The notes under the pieces were generated by a model, which had not been told where the DNA came from, searched no databases, and was given only the letters and a program-made list of their open reading frames with translations. A stretch of 64,000 nucleotides of DNA, from contig NZ_CCRF01000083.1 in assembly GCF_000751775.1 (NCBI RefSeq), positions 19,365 through 83,364 of the forward strand, given 5' to 3'. The DNA is from Caldibacillus thermoamylovorans. Lineage in GTDB: Bacteria; Bacillota; Bacilli; Bacillales; Caldibacillaceae. Shown in pieces: positions 30,028-39,600 of this stretch. The first letter of the stretch is position 1, and each line of letters begins with the position of its first letter. The translations under genes were made by a program, and so were the position numbers.

Positions 30028-31035
30028 TTAATTCAACGCATTTGAAACGAACTCAAACATAAAGCTGCTCATCTTTGGACCGCCATTTCTCACCGGATTA
30101 CCATTTCGATCAGAAAAACCGCTGCTATGTACACCAATGACTTGATTGCTTGTATTTAACATAGCAGAGCCCAACTGTCCTGGTGCTGTATCAATTGTAT
30201 AATAAGCTACTTGACTATCCTCACTTGCAACATTTCCACTCATCCCATATTGATTTATGGCTCCATCTCTTCTGATCAAATCACCTGGATAACCATAGAT
30301 CCCGATGTTCTGATTAAGAATATTCGTTACCTGCCTAATTCCTGCATATCCCAGCACGTTCTCCTGCATGGCGGCCATTCGATGGACTTAGTACAAGAAC
30401 TGCATAATCTTGAGATATTGCTCCAGTATTGATCCAATGGGAAGTAACATAATAATCGATCGCATTATATGCTCCAAATAAAGCGGTACTACCACTTACA
30501 CCCGGATAAACTGTGGCACTCACTATCCCTCTTTGCGTAGTAGGATTCACAACACAATGCCCATTTGTTAAAACTCTATCGATACCAATTAATGTCCCTG
30601 TACAAGATCCGCGGCTACCATCTGCCCACTCCAAGGAAATATAAGTAATGGCACTATATGGGAATACTATTGTATTTTCTACTCTAGTTCTTCCATCTGG
30701 ACCGATGATAACAAATGGTGCGACTTCATTTGTGGTCACATCTTTTACTAAAGGTTGTGTAGTCTCTAAAAAGCCTTTATTTAGCAAATCACCAACAAAA
30801 ATAGGATTAAGCTCTCCTGAGCCTTGAAAACTTTTTGTTTCATTGATAAACGTTAAGTTCTTATTGCTGTAATCCTCATATTTTGTTACCTCTCCCTTTG
30901 AATTAACTCTATCCAAGGGATGTGAAGATTATTTTGCATTAAAATGAAAGTCTCCTAGTGTATTGTCCGCCAAAGCACTGATTGGAACGAATAAAAAGGT
31001 AAACAAAAAGATTGTTAGAAAAACACTTTTTTCAA
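30028..31035 (-). pseudogene. Broken secreted V8/glutamyl-endopeptidase-type serine protease
   Basis: Chymotrypsin-fold protease of the Bacillus glutamyl endopeptidase type. His (LTNGHCVV) and Asp (SQDYAVLVL) of the triad are in the first part (30335-30916); the second part (30028-30378, shifted frame) holds the Ser region, which reads PGQLGSAM where the family has GxSGS, so the nucleophile is lost. Upstream, a signal peptide (SVFLTIFLFTFLFVPISALA) is in frame with the mature part but is cut by TAA and is out of phase with its TTG 31035 start by one A. At least four lesions make this a clear pseudogene. Confidence 0.85.
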
Positions 31036-31118
31036 AATATTACCTCCTTTCAAAATACGATTATATTATAACGAATTTTCATAAAACAAACAATTACAAT
31101 TAGTAAAGAAGTGTAAAT

Positions 31119-31514
31119 TTATTTGTTTTTATCAATTTTCCTTATTTGCATTAATTTAATTTGTGCCGGGTACGATTCAAGGACTTCTTCATACCAAATA
31201 GCGACCTGATCACCACTTTTAATTCCTGTCCCTAAAAGTTTCATTCCATCATCTAGTAATATCGCTATTTCCTCAAACTTTTTTGAAAACATCGTAACAT
31301 CTTCATCAGAAAAATTTTCCAAGTCAGAAGCTGTAATATTTTCTCCTTTAACGAAATATTTCGTACCATTGTGAAAAACAATATAGCCTTCATCAGTTGG
31401 CTCTTGCCCCTTCATGGAAAAACGATTGCTCATTTCGCTGAATACCCATGTACCAATAAGCAAGAACAACAAGCCTCCAAACACAGCCTTCTTTGATGTC
31501 AAAATTTTTTTCAC
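31119..31514 (-). CDS. DUF3221-like membrane-anchored protein
   Basis: 131-aa protein: an N-terminal membrane anchor (AVFGGLLFLLIGTWVF), then a small extracytoplasmic domain with GYIVFHNGTKYFV and the C-terminal pattern GIKSGDQVAIWYEEVLESYP-AQ typical of DUF3221 (OB-like fold). Start at GTG 31514 behind GGTGGTGTGG; a frame to ATG 31538 lacks a ribosome site. No promoter or partner stands out. It lies between the protease pseudogene and CRISPR array 1. Function unknown. Confidence 0.7.
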   Translation of the reverse strand: MKKILTSKKAVFGGLLFLLIGTWVFSEMSNRFSMKGQEPTDEGYIVFHNGTKYFVKGENITASDLENFSDEDVTMFSKKFEEIAILLDDGMKLLGTGIKSGDQVAIWYEEVLESYPAQIKLMQIRKIDKNK

Positions 31515-31665
31515 AATCCACACCACCAGAAAAGTCATATTTTATTATATTACTATCTTCGCTACAATCATTGTCATCTCCTGTGTTATTTTATAGTTCC
31601 TTTGGTGTGAAATTTATGTAGGGTTCGACAGTCATTTCCATTTCGTCTTTAGGTAGACCGTCACG

Positions 31666-33739
31666 ATTTCAATCCACACACCCATGAAGAGTGCGACGAT
31701 AGATTTTCGAACTTTTTATTACGTCAAATTATTTCAATCCACGCACCCATGAAGAGTGCGACGTTAAATATGGTTCAAGGGTTATACCTTCATCTATTAT
31801 TTCAATCCACGCACCTATGAAGAGTGCGACTTGGGTCGAACATGGCAAAACAAAAGGTTTCGTATAATTTCAATCCACGCACCTATGAAGAGTGCGACGG
31901 ATCCCGGTGAAACGCAATTCTATATTAGTTTAATTTCAATCCAAGCACCCATGAAGAGTGCGACTAAAGTTAGACTACCTGTTCAGTTCAAAGATGGATT
32001 TCAATCCACGCACCCATGAAGAGTGCGACAAAATAGCAAACTTGGAAGTGCAACTTGCCAACATTTCAATCCACGCACCCATGAAGAGTGCGACTGGAAC
32101 ATATATAGAGTTTGCCTATGCACAACTAATTTCAATCCACGCACCCATGAAGAGTGCGACAACGTTTGCTCACCAGGTCAGGAGCTTTTACCATATTTCA
32201 ATCCACGCACCCATGAAGAGTGCGACAAAGCATATTGTTGACTTTTTAAGGAATCTCGAAATTTCAATCCACGCACCCATGAAGAGTGCGACTTTAACTA
32301 CGCAAAAGAAATCAAGGTTATTAAAATTTCAATCCACGCACCCATGAAGAGTGCGACTAGATTAAACACTATGCCACAAGATTTAGATATTATTTCAATC
32401 CACGCACCCATGAAGAGTGCGACGGCAAAGTTGGGTACAAAATGGGAGTGTAGCAGATTTCAATCCACGCACCCATGAAGAGTGCGACCTATGCAAATAT
32501 CCACTATTTTTAAAACATATGCATTTCAATCCACGCACCCATGAAGAGTGCGACTGCGCCTCTAACTCCGCAATCGTCCCATCGTTATATTTCAATCCAC
32601 GCACCCATGAAGAGTGCGACGCGACACCGCTTAAATAAGACGAATGAATTTTTATTTCAATCCACGCACCCATGAAGAGTGCGACGAAATGACAAATGAG
32701 CCGGTAGGAGACCCAATCATTTCAATCCACGCACCCATGAAGAGTGCGACTTAACTAATTCTCTTTTAAAAGCAGGATTCCCACCTATTTCAATCCACGC
32801 ACCCATGAAGAGTGCGACGATGATATTGCTACAACCCAAACGGATGTAGAAAATTTCAATCCACGCACCCATGAAGAGTGCGACGTTAGCTATGGTTTAT
32901 GCTTGGCCTAAAAAAATCATTTCAATCCACGCACCCATGAAGAGTGCGACTGTGCCTGCTAAACTGATTCATCCACATGCTTTAATTTCAATCCACGCAC
33001 CCATGAAGAGTGCGACTATTGATGTTTTTTGTTGGTGCTATATATGGTTGATTTCAATCCACGCACCCATGAAGAGTGCGACATGACCTGATACAATCAC
33101 ATGCTGAGTTAATTGTATTTCAATCCACGCACCCATGAAGAGTGCGACGGTAGCGATGATTTATATCCTCATTACCAAGACGATTTCAATCCACGCACCC
33201 ATGAAGAGTGCGACTGAGAGTATGGATCAATCATCGAATAAAAAGAAATTTCAATCCACGCACCCATGAAGAGTGCGACGTGATGCAATGTTTCAAAGGA
33301 TAATTACCGCACTATTTCAATCCACGCACCCATGAAGAGTGCGACTATGATTTGTGACTGGAAACAAAATTTAATTTTTATTTCAATCCACGCACCCATG
33401 AAGAGTGCGACAATAAGGAATTTAATTTTGAATACAGATGGCAAAATTTCAATCCACGCACCCATGAAGAGTGCGACTGAAATACATGTATGCACCAAAT
33501 AACCAAAAAAATTTCAATCCACGCACCCATGAAGAGTGCGACCGTGGTGTAATCTCCCCCCGTCTTGTTCAACGATATTTCAATCCACGCACCCATGAAG
33601 AGTGCGACAGACAGTTTTCTCGGTTATAGCGACTAATTAGCTATTTCAATCCACGCACCCATGAAGAGTGCGACAAAATGGTTAAAACAGAAGCCGCGCA
33701 AGTAAAAATTTCAATCCACGCACCCATGAAGAGTGCGAC
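31666..33739 (-). CRISPR. CRISPR array 1, type I-C, 32 repeats and 31 spacers
   Basis: 32-bp repeats, in crRNA sense beginning GTCGCACTCTTCATGGGTGC and ending GTGGATTGAAAT, the classic I-C repeat. Spacers are 33-36 bp. Transcribed leftward, away from cas2. Repeats at the left (leader-distal) end carry changes: 31666 (CACACACC), 31799 and 31867 (CACCTATG), 31933 (CCAAGC), while those near the leader are identical. Every repeat start was located by eye; no duplicated spacer was noticed. New spacers should be added at the right end near 33739. Confidence 0.97.
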
Positions 33740-33897
33740 AGCGATTTTGTGCCAAATTGACCCAAAATATACAGAAAAACCGCTATTTTCTTTAGTTAAC
33801 TAAAGAACATTTAAGTAAATGAGCAAATAAATGGAAAAAAATGGTAAAAAATTTGGTGCGAAACCCTTAGGAAAATTATGTGTACTTTACATTCGCA
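33740..33897 (-). promoter_or_regulatory. Leader of CRISPR array 1
   Basis: AT-rich region between array 1 and cas2. Elements shared with the leader of array 2: AGCGATTT touching the first repeat, palindrome CTTTAGTTAACTAAAG at 33790-33805 (50 bp from the repeat in both), and a 43-nt element with GTGCGAA/TTCGCAC arms at 33856-33898 that overlaps the cas2 stop. It should hold the pre-crRNA promoter and the spacer-integration signals. Confidence 0.8.
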
Positions 33898-34188
33898 CTA
33901 AACAATTAATGTTCCCTCCATATCAATTGAAGGTTTTATTCCGATATGCTCAACCTTATTTTTATAATTATTTCCCAATTTATAAAATCGAAGACTATCT
34001 TTTTCTTTATCTATAACACTCTCAAGTTCAAATTTTAATGTAGTATATTGAGTAGCGTCAACTACACATTCGAAAACTGAATTTTGTACACGTTGTCCAT
34101 AATTTTGACATATTTTTGAAACTCTCCGTAATCTCTTTTGTCCTGAAGTACTAACCGTATTAACATCATATGTTATTAATACGAGCAA
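33898..34188 (-). CDS. cas2: CRISPR endonuclease Cas2, type I-C
   Basis: 96-aa ferredoxin-like fold protein that bridges two Cas1 dimers during spacer acquisition. Starts LVLITYDVNTVSTSGQKRL with the conserved Asp in strand 1 (TYDV). TTG 34188 start behind GTAGGTGAGAG; no ATG is available. Eight bp after cas1. Its stop lies within the array-1 leader element. Confidence 0.95.
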   Translation of the reverse strand: MLVLITYDVNTVSTSGQKRLRRVSKICQNYGQRVQNSVFECVVDATQYTTLKFELESVIDKEKDSLRFYKLGNNYKNKVEHIGIKPSIDMEGTLIV

Positions 34189-34196
34189 TCTCTCAC

Positions 34197-35228
34197 CTAC
34201 TTCCAGAAAAATGGCGGATATTCATCTAAATCAGAACGTAAAAAACGTGCTAATAATAAAGCTTGAACATGAGGAACGAGCCCCCATGATATCTTTTCTC
34301 CTAAAAATGTATGTGTGATCTTTTCCTGCTTCCTGCTTTGCCATGATTTGAGAAACTTCTTCCTCGCCTCATCAGTCATCACAACCGCTCCATTTTCCTT
34401 TTTATAAAAATCATCACGATTTACAACCTTTGTATTAATTAATGACAGAACGAATCTATCCGCATACACACCCCGCAACTCTTCCATCACATCAAGCGCT
34501 AAAGAAACTCTTCCCGGTCGGTCCCTATGTAAAAAGCCTACGTATGCATCTAGCCCGACTCCTTCCAAAGCAGATGCGGTGTCATTCGCTAATAGTGTAT
34601 AAGCAAACGATAACATCGCATTAACATTATCCGTTGGCGGTCTGCGGTTTCTGGAATGGAAATAAAAATCCTCCTTTTGCTGTAGTATCAATTGATTGAA
34701 AAGCTTGTTATAACATGTAGCTGCTTGACCTTCCAACCCTCTTAATCTTTCTAAATCCTCACATTGTCTAACATCTTGGATAATCGTTGATAGATTACTG
34801 GAAGCTTCCTTAAATTTTGCAACATCAATTCGCAACGGATAATCTCTTGTTGCCCTTTCAAGAATCCATTTATTATTGAAAATCTTACCAACAATAAAAT
34901 TACGGGCTATTTTTGCAGAAGCTTGTTCATCATCAGACACCCGATACTGTTTTTTTCTTAAAACAACATTACCCCTGCTCTCTCCTGTAACTCTTGCTAA
35001 AAATCTGCCATTCATCGTTAAAAAAACAATAGAAATGTTTCTTTCCGCACAGTATCCCATTAAAGCAGGACTTGCCCCAGTATATCCAAAAGCTACTATG
35101 GATTCTAAATTATGCAGTGGGAATCTACCTAACTTTTCTTGTTCTTTTAACAAAATAATATTGTCTCCATCTAGGGCCAAATAAACATCTGGTTGTGTAA
35201 CAAACAGTGTATTTAACAACTTTTTCAT
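34197..35228 (-). CDS. cas1: CRISPR integrase Cas1, type I-C
   Basis: 343-aa metal-dependent integrase that joins new spacers at the leader end. Metal-binding residues: Glu in LRGLEGQAAT, His in GFLHRDRPGR, Asp in SLALDVMEELR. It overlaps cas4 by 4 bp. Works with Cas2 and, in I-C, with Cas4, which selects and trims PAM-containing prespacers. Confidence 0.97.
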   Translation of the reverse strand: MKKLLNTLFVTQPDVYLALDGDNIILLKEQEKLGRFPLHNLESIVAFGYTGASPALMGYCAERNISIVFLTMNGRFLARVTGESRGNVVLRKKQYRVSDDEQASAKIARNFIVGKIFNNKWILERATRDYPLRIDVAKFKEASSNLSTIIQDVRQCEDLERLRGLEGQAATCYNKLFNQLILQQKEDFYFHSRNRRPPTDNVNAMLSFAYTLLANDTASALEGVGLDAYVGFLHRDRPGRVSLALDVMEELRGVYADRFVLSLINTKVVNRDDFYKKENGAVVMTDEARKKFLKSWQSRKQEKITHTFLGEKISWGLVPHVQALLLARFLRSDLDEYPPFFWK

Positions 35229-35884
35229 TCATTTATCATCCCATCAATATAACTTTTGACCGAACGTTTCGTCATTAAATTAGGTAAACAAACATTTTGG
35301 AGAGAACAGCTTTTGCAAAACTTTCCCGTTTTCACTTTTGGTGTATGTTTTCTTTTATAATAATCCTGCATTTCGGTAACAATCAAGCGCACTTTATCTT
35401 TATATTCATTGGTTAGTGGAATTTCAACCCTATGTCTTATCTCATTGTAATATAAGAATCCCAACGTAATTTCGCAAGCAAACATTTCTTCTAAACAAAT
35501 TGTTTGTGCGGTTAACTGTAAGATATCGGATTCATCTTTTTTTGGTTTACCCCGTTTATACTCAACAGGGTAAACCATGAATTTGCCTTCTTCACCAAAA
35601 ATCGTTATTCCATTTTTGTCCTTGATAAATTCGACTACATCACAAACGCCAGTTATTCTAAGTTCATTCGATTTCACAGGCATTGCACGAACAATTAACT
35701 TTTCTCCTCGTTTTTCCCTAGTAAAAGGGTTGTCCGCATTCCGATGTAGATGCTGACCTTCAATTGTTTTTACGTTTTCCTCCCATTGTTGTTCAATATG
35801 AATTAATGCCCATTGTCTTTTACAAAATTGAAAATGTTGAATACCAGATAACATAAGATATTCATCTTCATCATTATAGGCCAT
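35225..35884 (-). CDS. cas4: CRISPR exonuclease Cas4, type I-C
   Basis: RecB-like nuclease with an iron-sulfur cluster, 219 aa. First cluster Cys in FCKRQWALI; three more in TGKFCKSCSLQNVCLPN. Nuclease residues in the YPVEYKRGKPK segment. Start at ATG 35884, which follows GAGG inside the end of cas7; a frame to 35896 exists. It defines PAM and orientation of new spacers. Confidence 0.95.
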   Translation of the reverse strand: MAYNDEDEYLMLSGIQHFQFCKRQWALIHIEQQWEENVKTIEGQHLHRNADNPFTREKRGEKLIVRAMPVKSNELRITGVCDVVEFIKDKNGITIFGEEGKFMVYPVEYKRGKPKKDESDILQLTAQTICLEEMFACEITLGFLYYNEIRHRVEIPLTNEYKDKVRLIVTEMQDYYKRKHTPKVKTGKFCKSCSLQNVCLPNLMTKRSVKSYIDGMINE

Positions 35885-36737
35885 CAATAACCTCAACCTT
35901 TAAGCCATCTAACTCATGTAATTTTATTTCATAATCATCAATTGATTTTGGTTCTTCTACTTTATGGTTAATTTCCAAAGAACGATGAACTTTTGCTGAT
36001 GAATACTGACCCAATTTCGAGTTATGTTCCCACCAATAGACTTTATGAACTTCCATACTTCCTTCTGGCCTTGCCGATGAAGCATCGTTTTCGAATAAAG
36101 TAACTAGTGCCTGCTTAATCTTTTCTGCATCCTCATTTGTAAAACCTGTTTTTTCAGCTAATTGCGTATTAATGCTTCCGTAAAATACATACACACCAAA
36201 ATCAACACGGTGCTTCATTCCCATCGTATCTGATCCTTTTTCTTTACCGGGTTCTGAATTTACACTTTTAGTAATTTGAGTACTGACAATATCGATCGGG
36301 TCAATACTTGTTGCAGTATGAATAGAAACAGGCCCTCTAACACCTACTGAAACGCCTGAACCACTGCCAGAACTTTTAAAGGCAAAAACTTGACCAAAAC
36401 TTCTAACATCGATCCACTCTTTGCAGGCAATTTGAGCAAATTCTTCACTTGAACTGTTTTTTGACTTTAATATTTTTTGTAAATCAGAGTTGGCCTCAGC
36501 CCGTTCTCTTAAACTTTTATATCCATCGGTGTTCTTATCATTGGATTGAACAAAAATTGGTTCACCCATATCTTGTAGCCGATTTCTTATTTTTCTCTTA
36601 ATGGCAACATCAGAAATTTCCCCACGTCCGTCATAATTTTGCCTAGGACGATTACCGTTAAGTGGGTCCCCGTTCGGATTCGCTTTTGTTACTGATAAAA
36701 TAACGGCAAAATCAATTTTATGGTCTAATGTACTCAT
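35874..36737 (-). CDS. cas7: Cascade backbone protein Cas7, type I-C (Csd2)
   Basis: 287-aa RAMP-fold protein that polymerises along the crRNA. Contains the Csd2 opening FAVILSVTKANPNGDPLNGN and DGRGEISDVAIKRKIRN, and glycine-rich GSGSGVSVGVRGPVSIH. Overlaps cas8c by 4 bp and cas4 by 11 bp. Confidence 0.96.
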   Translation of the reverse strand: MSTLDHKIDFAVILSVTKANPNGDPLNGNRPRQNYDGRGEISDVAIKRKIRNRLQDMGEPIFVQSNDKNTDGYKSLRERAEANSDLQKILKSKNSSSEEFAQIACKEWIDVRSFGQVFAFKSSGSGSGVSVGVRGPVSIHTATSIDPIDIVSTQITKSVNSEPGKEKGSDTMGMKHRVDFGVYVFYGSINTQLAEKTGFTNEDAEKIKQALVTLFENDASSARPEGSMEVHKVYWWEHNSKLGQYSSAKVHRSLEINHKVEEPKSIDDYEIKLHELDGLKVEVIDGL

Positions 36738-38632
36738 TCTTGATTCTCTCCTTCATTTGTATTTTTTTCGTGCTTTTGATACAATTCATGTCTTTGACTA
36801 TAAAAACCTAATAAATATTTACCCGAAAGCGGCTTATTATTGAAATCTTCTAAATTAATTCTTGAAGCAACTTCATCTATTAACATGGAAAAATATTGAC
36901 CTTTTTTACCAAGACGCATTTGATAAGGTTGCAAGCTTGCTTGAATTGTTTTCCAAGTTCTTTCTGGGTGTTTAGAAAAAGAATTCATAAATCGAATTGC
37001 ATTTGTAGAACGGTTTTCATCCGGACCAAGAGCTGATCTTTCAAGGACATCGGCAATAGCCAATAATCTACCGAATAAGTAATCACGGTCATTGTTTTCT
37101 TTATCTAAGGACACAGTATATCCCTCCTTTTTATTAATGAGTGCACAAGCAATACTGAGTGTTTTCTCCCACTCCCATCTTTCCATTCCAACCGGGTTCG
37201 ATGCTCGGTAAAAAGCACTTTTCGTAATATCCTCGGGAATCTCCCTTTGATCGATAATGCAAGGAAGAATCCGCTCCATTAGTCCTTTCACAACTTTATC
37301 ACTAGCAGTTGGGCCATAAGCAGCAAAAGCAATATCTTTCGTTGCAGGTGTACCTATAAAAGTAACCCTCTTTCCATCCCCATCTTTCCTATATGTATGG
37401 CGCCACACACAAGTAGAGTGCCAATTTATAAGACGATTTAAATACTCTTCTTTATTCAAATTCCGATAATAAAGTACAGCCAACCGACCTGTCGTAGCGG
37501 AGTCCAGTATCATAATGTTGACATTGGATTTTATCGATAAATTATTTTTGTATCCTTCAATGGCTTTTGCAAATTCAGTAGCAAATTCTTTGTTCGTATA
37601 AGAGATTCTTTCCGTTTTTTCGGGTGTCTCTCTTAAAAAGTCAAGCGAATATAGATCATAAGTATCATCTGTTGTGTTTGGAACATTTACATCATCATTT
37701 CCCCATACAAGAAAGACGCGATTATCAATGATTTTACCTTGACGATTAATTAACCACTTTAAAGCATTATGAGCTTTCTGTGAAACCTCATAACTAATCG
37801 TTGCTACTTGTTTACTATCCGTAAATCGCCCTCGAAAAGTAAAGCCGCTTTTATCATTTGCAGAAATGAGTTTTGCTTTATCCCCTGAATTCCGAATCTT
37901 ATTTGCATGTTTCTCGGTAAAAGGTTTATTTTTCCCGGTAACATAGCAGTAATCATTATCACTTAGTTTTCCATTATAGTAGTTAATAAAGGATTCATAC
38001 ATTTCTTTATCCTTCCATATACTTGTTAAAACCTTTGTAGCCGAATAAACGTTAAATCGAACAAATGCACTTGCTTGTTCACCTGCCACTACGGAAAAAA
38101 TCTTTGGTTTTTCACCATATAATGCCTCATACTTTTTATCCCATTTCTTTATGAGTTTTCCGTCTTCATCCAAGTAAAGAATTCCTTCATTAACTAAATC
38201 CCTAATTAATTGCCCTTTTTTTAGATATGTGTAGATACTTTTTACTTTTGGAACAGCAAAAGGCGACACAGCCCACTCTTCTAATTGTTTAATATAATTA
38301 TTAAATGGCTCTTTTTGTTTTCCTCCAAATGAGGTAAAATCTCCTGCAACATAACTTAATTTATCATGTAAAGGATATGGAGGTGCTTTTATCCCAGAAC
38401 GACTTGCAGAATCCTCGGTACAAGGTATCACGGTTATTGCGTCTGCACCATCAACAATTGAAGCAGAATGAAACTCACCGTCTTCTGTTATTTGTACTTC
38501 AATGTGTGCGGTTTGTGTCGTATGCGATATAGGCAGCAATGTAAATTCATTTCCATTATGCTTAAACTCAATTTTTCCTACTTGGTCAACATTTGACTCA
38601 TAGGTTTCATATAAATTCAATAACCAGCTCAA
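36734..38632 (-). CDS. cas8c: Cascade large subunit Cas8c (Csd1)
   Basis: 632-aa type I-C large subunit; recognises the PAM and recruits Cas3. Csd1-like features include the N-terminal MSWLLNLYETYE and the segment FRVNVYSATKVLTSIWKDKE-like region plus LMERILPCIIDQREIP. In I-C an internal start in this mRNA yields the small subunit Cas11c in studied systems; the C-terminal quarter here (about residues 500-632) could do the same, with no obvious separate ribosome site seen by eye. Confidence 0.95.
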   Translation of the reverse strand: MSWLLNLYETYESNVDQVGKIEFKHNGNEFTLLPISHTTQTAHIEVQITEDGEFHSASIVDGADAITVIPCTEDSASRSGIKAPPYPLHDKLSYVAGDFTSFGGKQKEPFNNYIKQLEEWAVSPFAVPKVKSIYTYLKKGQLIRDLVNEGILYLDEDGKLIKKWDKKYEALYGEKPKIFSVVAGEQASAFVRFNVYSATKVLTSIWKDKEMYESFINYYNGKLSDNDYCYVTGKNKPFTEKHANKIRNSGDKAKLISANDKSGFTFRGRFTDSKQVATISYEVSQKAHNALKWLINRQGKIIDNRVFLVWGNDDVNVPNTTDDTYDLYSLDFLRETPEKTERISYTNKEFATEFAKAIEGYKNNLSIKSNVNIMILDSATTGRLAVLYYRNLNKEEYLNRLINWHSTCVWRHTYRKDGDGKRVTFIGTPATKDIAFAAYGPTASDKVVKGLMERILPCIIDQREIPEDITKSAFYRASNPVGMERWEWEKTLSIACALINKKEGYTVSLDKENNDRDYLFGRLLAIADVLERSALGPDENRSTNAIRFMNSFSKHPERTWKTIQASLQPYQMRLGKKGQYFSMLIDEVASRINLEDFNNKPLSGKYLLGFYSQRHELYQKHEKNTNEGENQE

Positions 38633-39349
38633 TTATTCCCTCCCCCCTTCAAGTTCTTCATATAAGCGTTCAACTGACTCCATATTCTTCTCATCAAAAT
38701 GTTTCGCTTTCATATCTGCAATCGGGCGTACTTGTGTGCATTGATCAGGTCGAATAAACGAAATAACACCATTTTTCATTACCGGGTTCCAAAGCCGAAT
38801 TTCCATTTGGTCTTTCCCTGTTTCATCCGGATAATTTATCCCGTGCACCATTGTTCCAAAATGAATTTCTTCAATACCATCGTAGGCGCTTTCTCCCTCT
38901 CCAAAAACACATGGCTCAACATACCCTTGACATTCTCTTGTTCCTAAAAAAATATCTCTTCGTCCACCTGCTTTTAGTGAACGCTTCAGTATATTGTGAT
39001 GCTTATGTTCGTTTCGATCAAAGGCTAAATCCGGACGATGCGGGTTAAAAATAAAATGAGCTCTTACTTGATAACATACATCTTTAAGATATGTATAGTT
39101 AGCAAGTGTATTTCCACCGCCATATTCAATCGGACGAATCCCTTTCGATTCCATTCGAATCGGATTCATCACTCGAACTTCATCAATTACATATAAAATC
39201 GTTGGTTTCCAATACACGCTTTCTAATATTCCTTTTATCGCTTGGTATGTTGGTATTTGATAACTTAACTTTTCCCCTCCCATTTTCGTTAGTGGATCAG
39301 TAAACAAAGCATAATCTCCATAAACCTTAAATTCAACTGAGTTTCTCAA
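38633..39349 (-). CDS. cas5: Cas5c (Cas5d), crRNA-processing endoribonuclease, type I-C
   Basis: In I-C, Cas5 replaces Cas6: it cuts pre-crRNA repeats and stays bound to the 11-nt 5' handle. 238 aa starting (M)[15 protein letters not shown]. Catalytic Lys-His pair fits EHKHHNIL; the Tyr fits PTYQAIKG. Start at TTG 39349, 8 nt after AAAGGGG; a GTG at 39358 is too close to it. No cas6 is present in the locus, which agrees. First gene of cas5-8c-7-4-1-2. Confidence 0.94.
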   Translation of the reverse strand: MRNSVEFKVYGDYALFTDPLTKMGGEKLSYQIPTYQAIKGILESVYWKPTILYVIDEVRVMNPIRMESKGIRPIEYGGGNTLANYTYLKDVCYQVRAHFIFNPHRPDLAFDRNEHKHHNILKRSLKAGGRRDIFLGTRECQGYVEPCVFGEGESAYDGIEEIHFGTMVHGINYPDETGKDQMEIRLWNPVMKNGVISFIRPDQCTQVRPIADMKAKHFDEKNMESVERLYEELEGGRE

Positions 39350-39405
39350 AAAATTCACCCCTTTCAGTTTTTATATATATTTATAAGATTCCCACCCAAA
39401 AATGA

Positions 39406-39445
39406 TGTCACGCTAAACATTAGTTTGCAAATAGTTAACGTGGCA
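39406..39445. repeat. Inverted repeat in the cas5 leader
   Basis: TGTCACGCTAA (39406-39416) and TTAACGTGGCA (39435-39445) are inverted with one mismatch and one wobble, 18-nt loop. In the cas5 mRNA leader it can form a stem; as DNA it could bind a dimeric regulator. Confidence 0.55.
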
Positions 39446-39508
39446 CAAAACATTTGAATCTTGAGAAGGGAGTTTTTTACAAATTTAACCTTTTGGATAG
39501 GAATCATA

Positions 39509-39537
39509 ATTATAATATAACTCCAACTCTCTAAAAA
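39509..39537 (-). promoter_or_regulatory. Putative promoter of cas5-cas8c-cas7-cas4-cas1-cas2
   Basis: TATAAT at 39514-39509 on the minus strand with a weak TTTTTA -35 at 39537-39532 (17-bp spacer). A weak -35 is usual where expression is kept low. The leader of the transcript would be about 150 nt. The match site of the nearby crRNA-like RNA abuts and overlaps its -35 side. Confidence 0.45.
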
Positions 39538-39544
39538 AGTTATT

Positions 39545-39563
39545 AAATAATATAATATATGAA
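39545..39563 (-). promoter_or_regulatory. PAM plus 16-nt match site for the crRNA-like RNA
   Basis: On the minus strand, TTC (39563-39561) is followed by ATATATTATATTATTT (39560-39545), identical to the first 16 nt of the pseudo-spacer at 39643-39658. TTC is the usual I-C PAM. A bound Cascade would cover down to about 39527 and so mask the -35 of the cas5 promoter. After position 16 the match breaks, which should allow binding without Cas3 cleavage. Confidence 0.7.
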
Positions 39564-39566
39564 CAC

Positions 39567-39595
39567 TTACTTCTTTTATTTTTATATGTTATAAT
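39567..39595 (+). promoter_or_regulatory. Promoter of the crRNA-like small RNA
   Basis: TTACTT (39567-39572), 17-bp spacer, perfect TATAAT (39590-39595). The expected start of transcription, near 39601-39603, coincides with the GTCGC that opens the degenerate repeat. Confidence 0.65.
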
Positions 39596-39600
39596 AAATT

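Noticed and set aside
31831..33596. Open frames with repeated HAPMKSAT or MGAWIEI peptides
   Set aside because: Translations of CRISPR repeats and spacers.
39367..39453. 29-codon frame in the cas5 leader as a possible CreT-like toxin
   Set aside because: No ribosome site, overlaps the inverted repeat, no similarity I can see.
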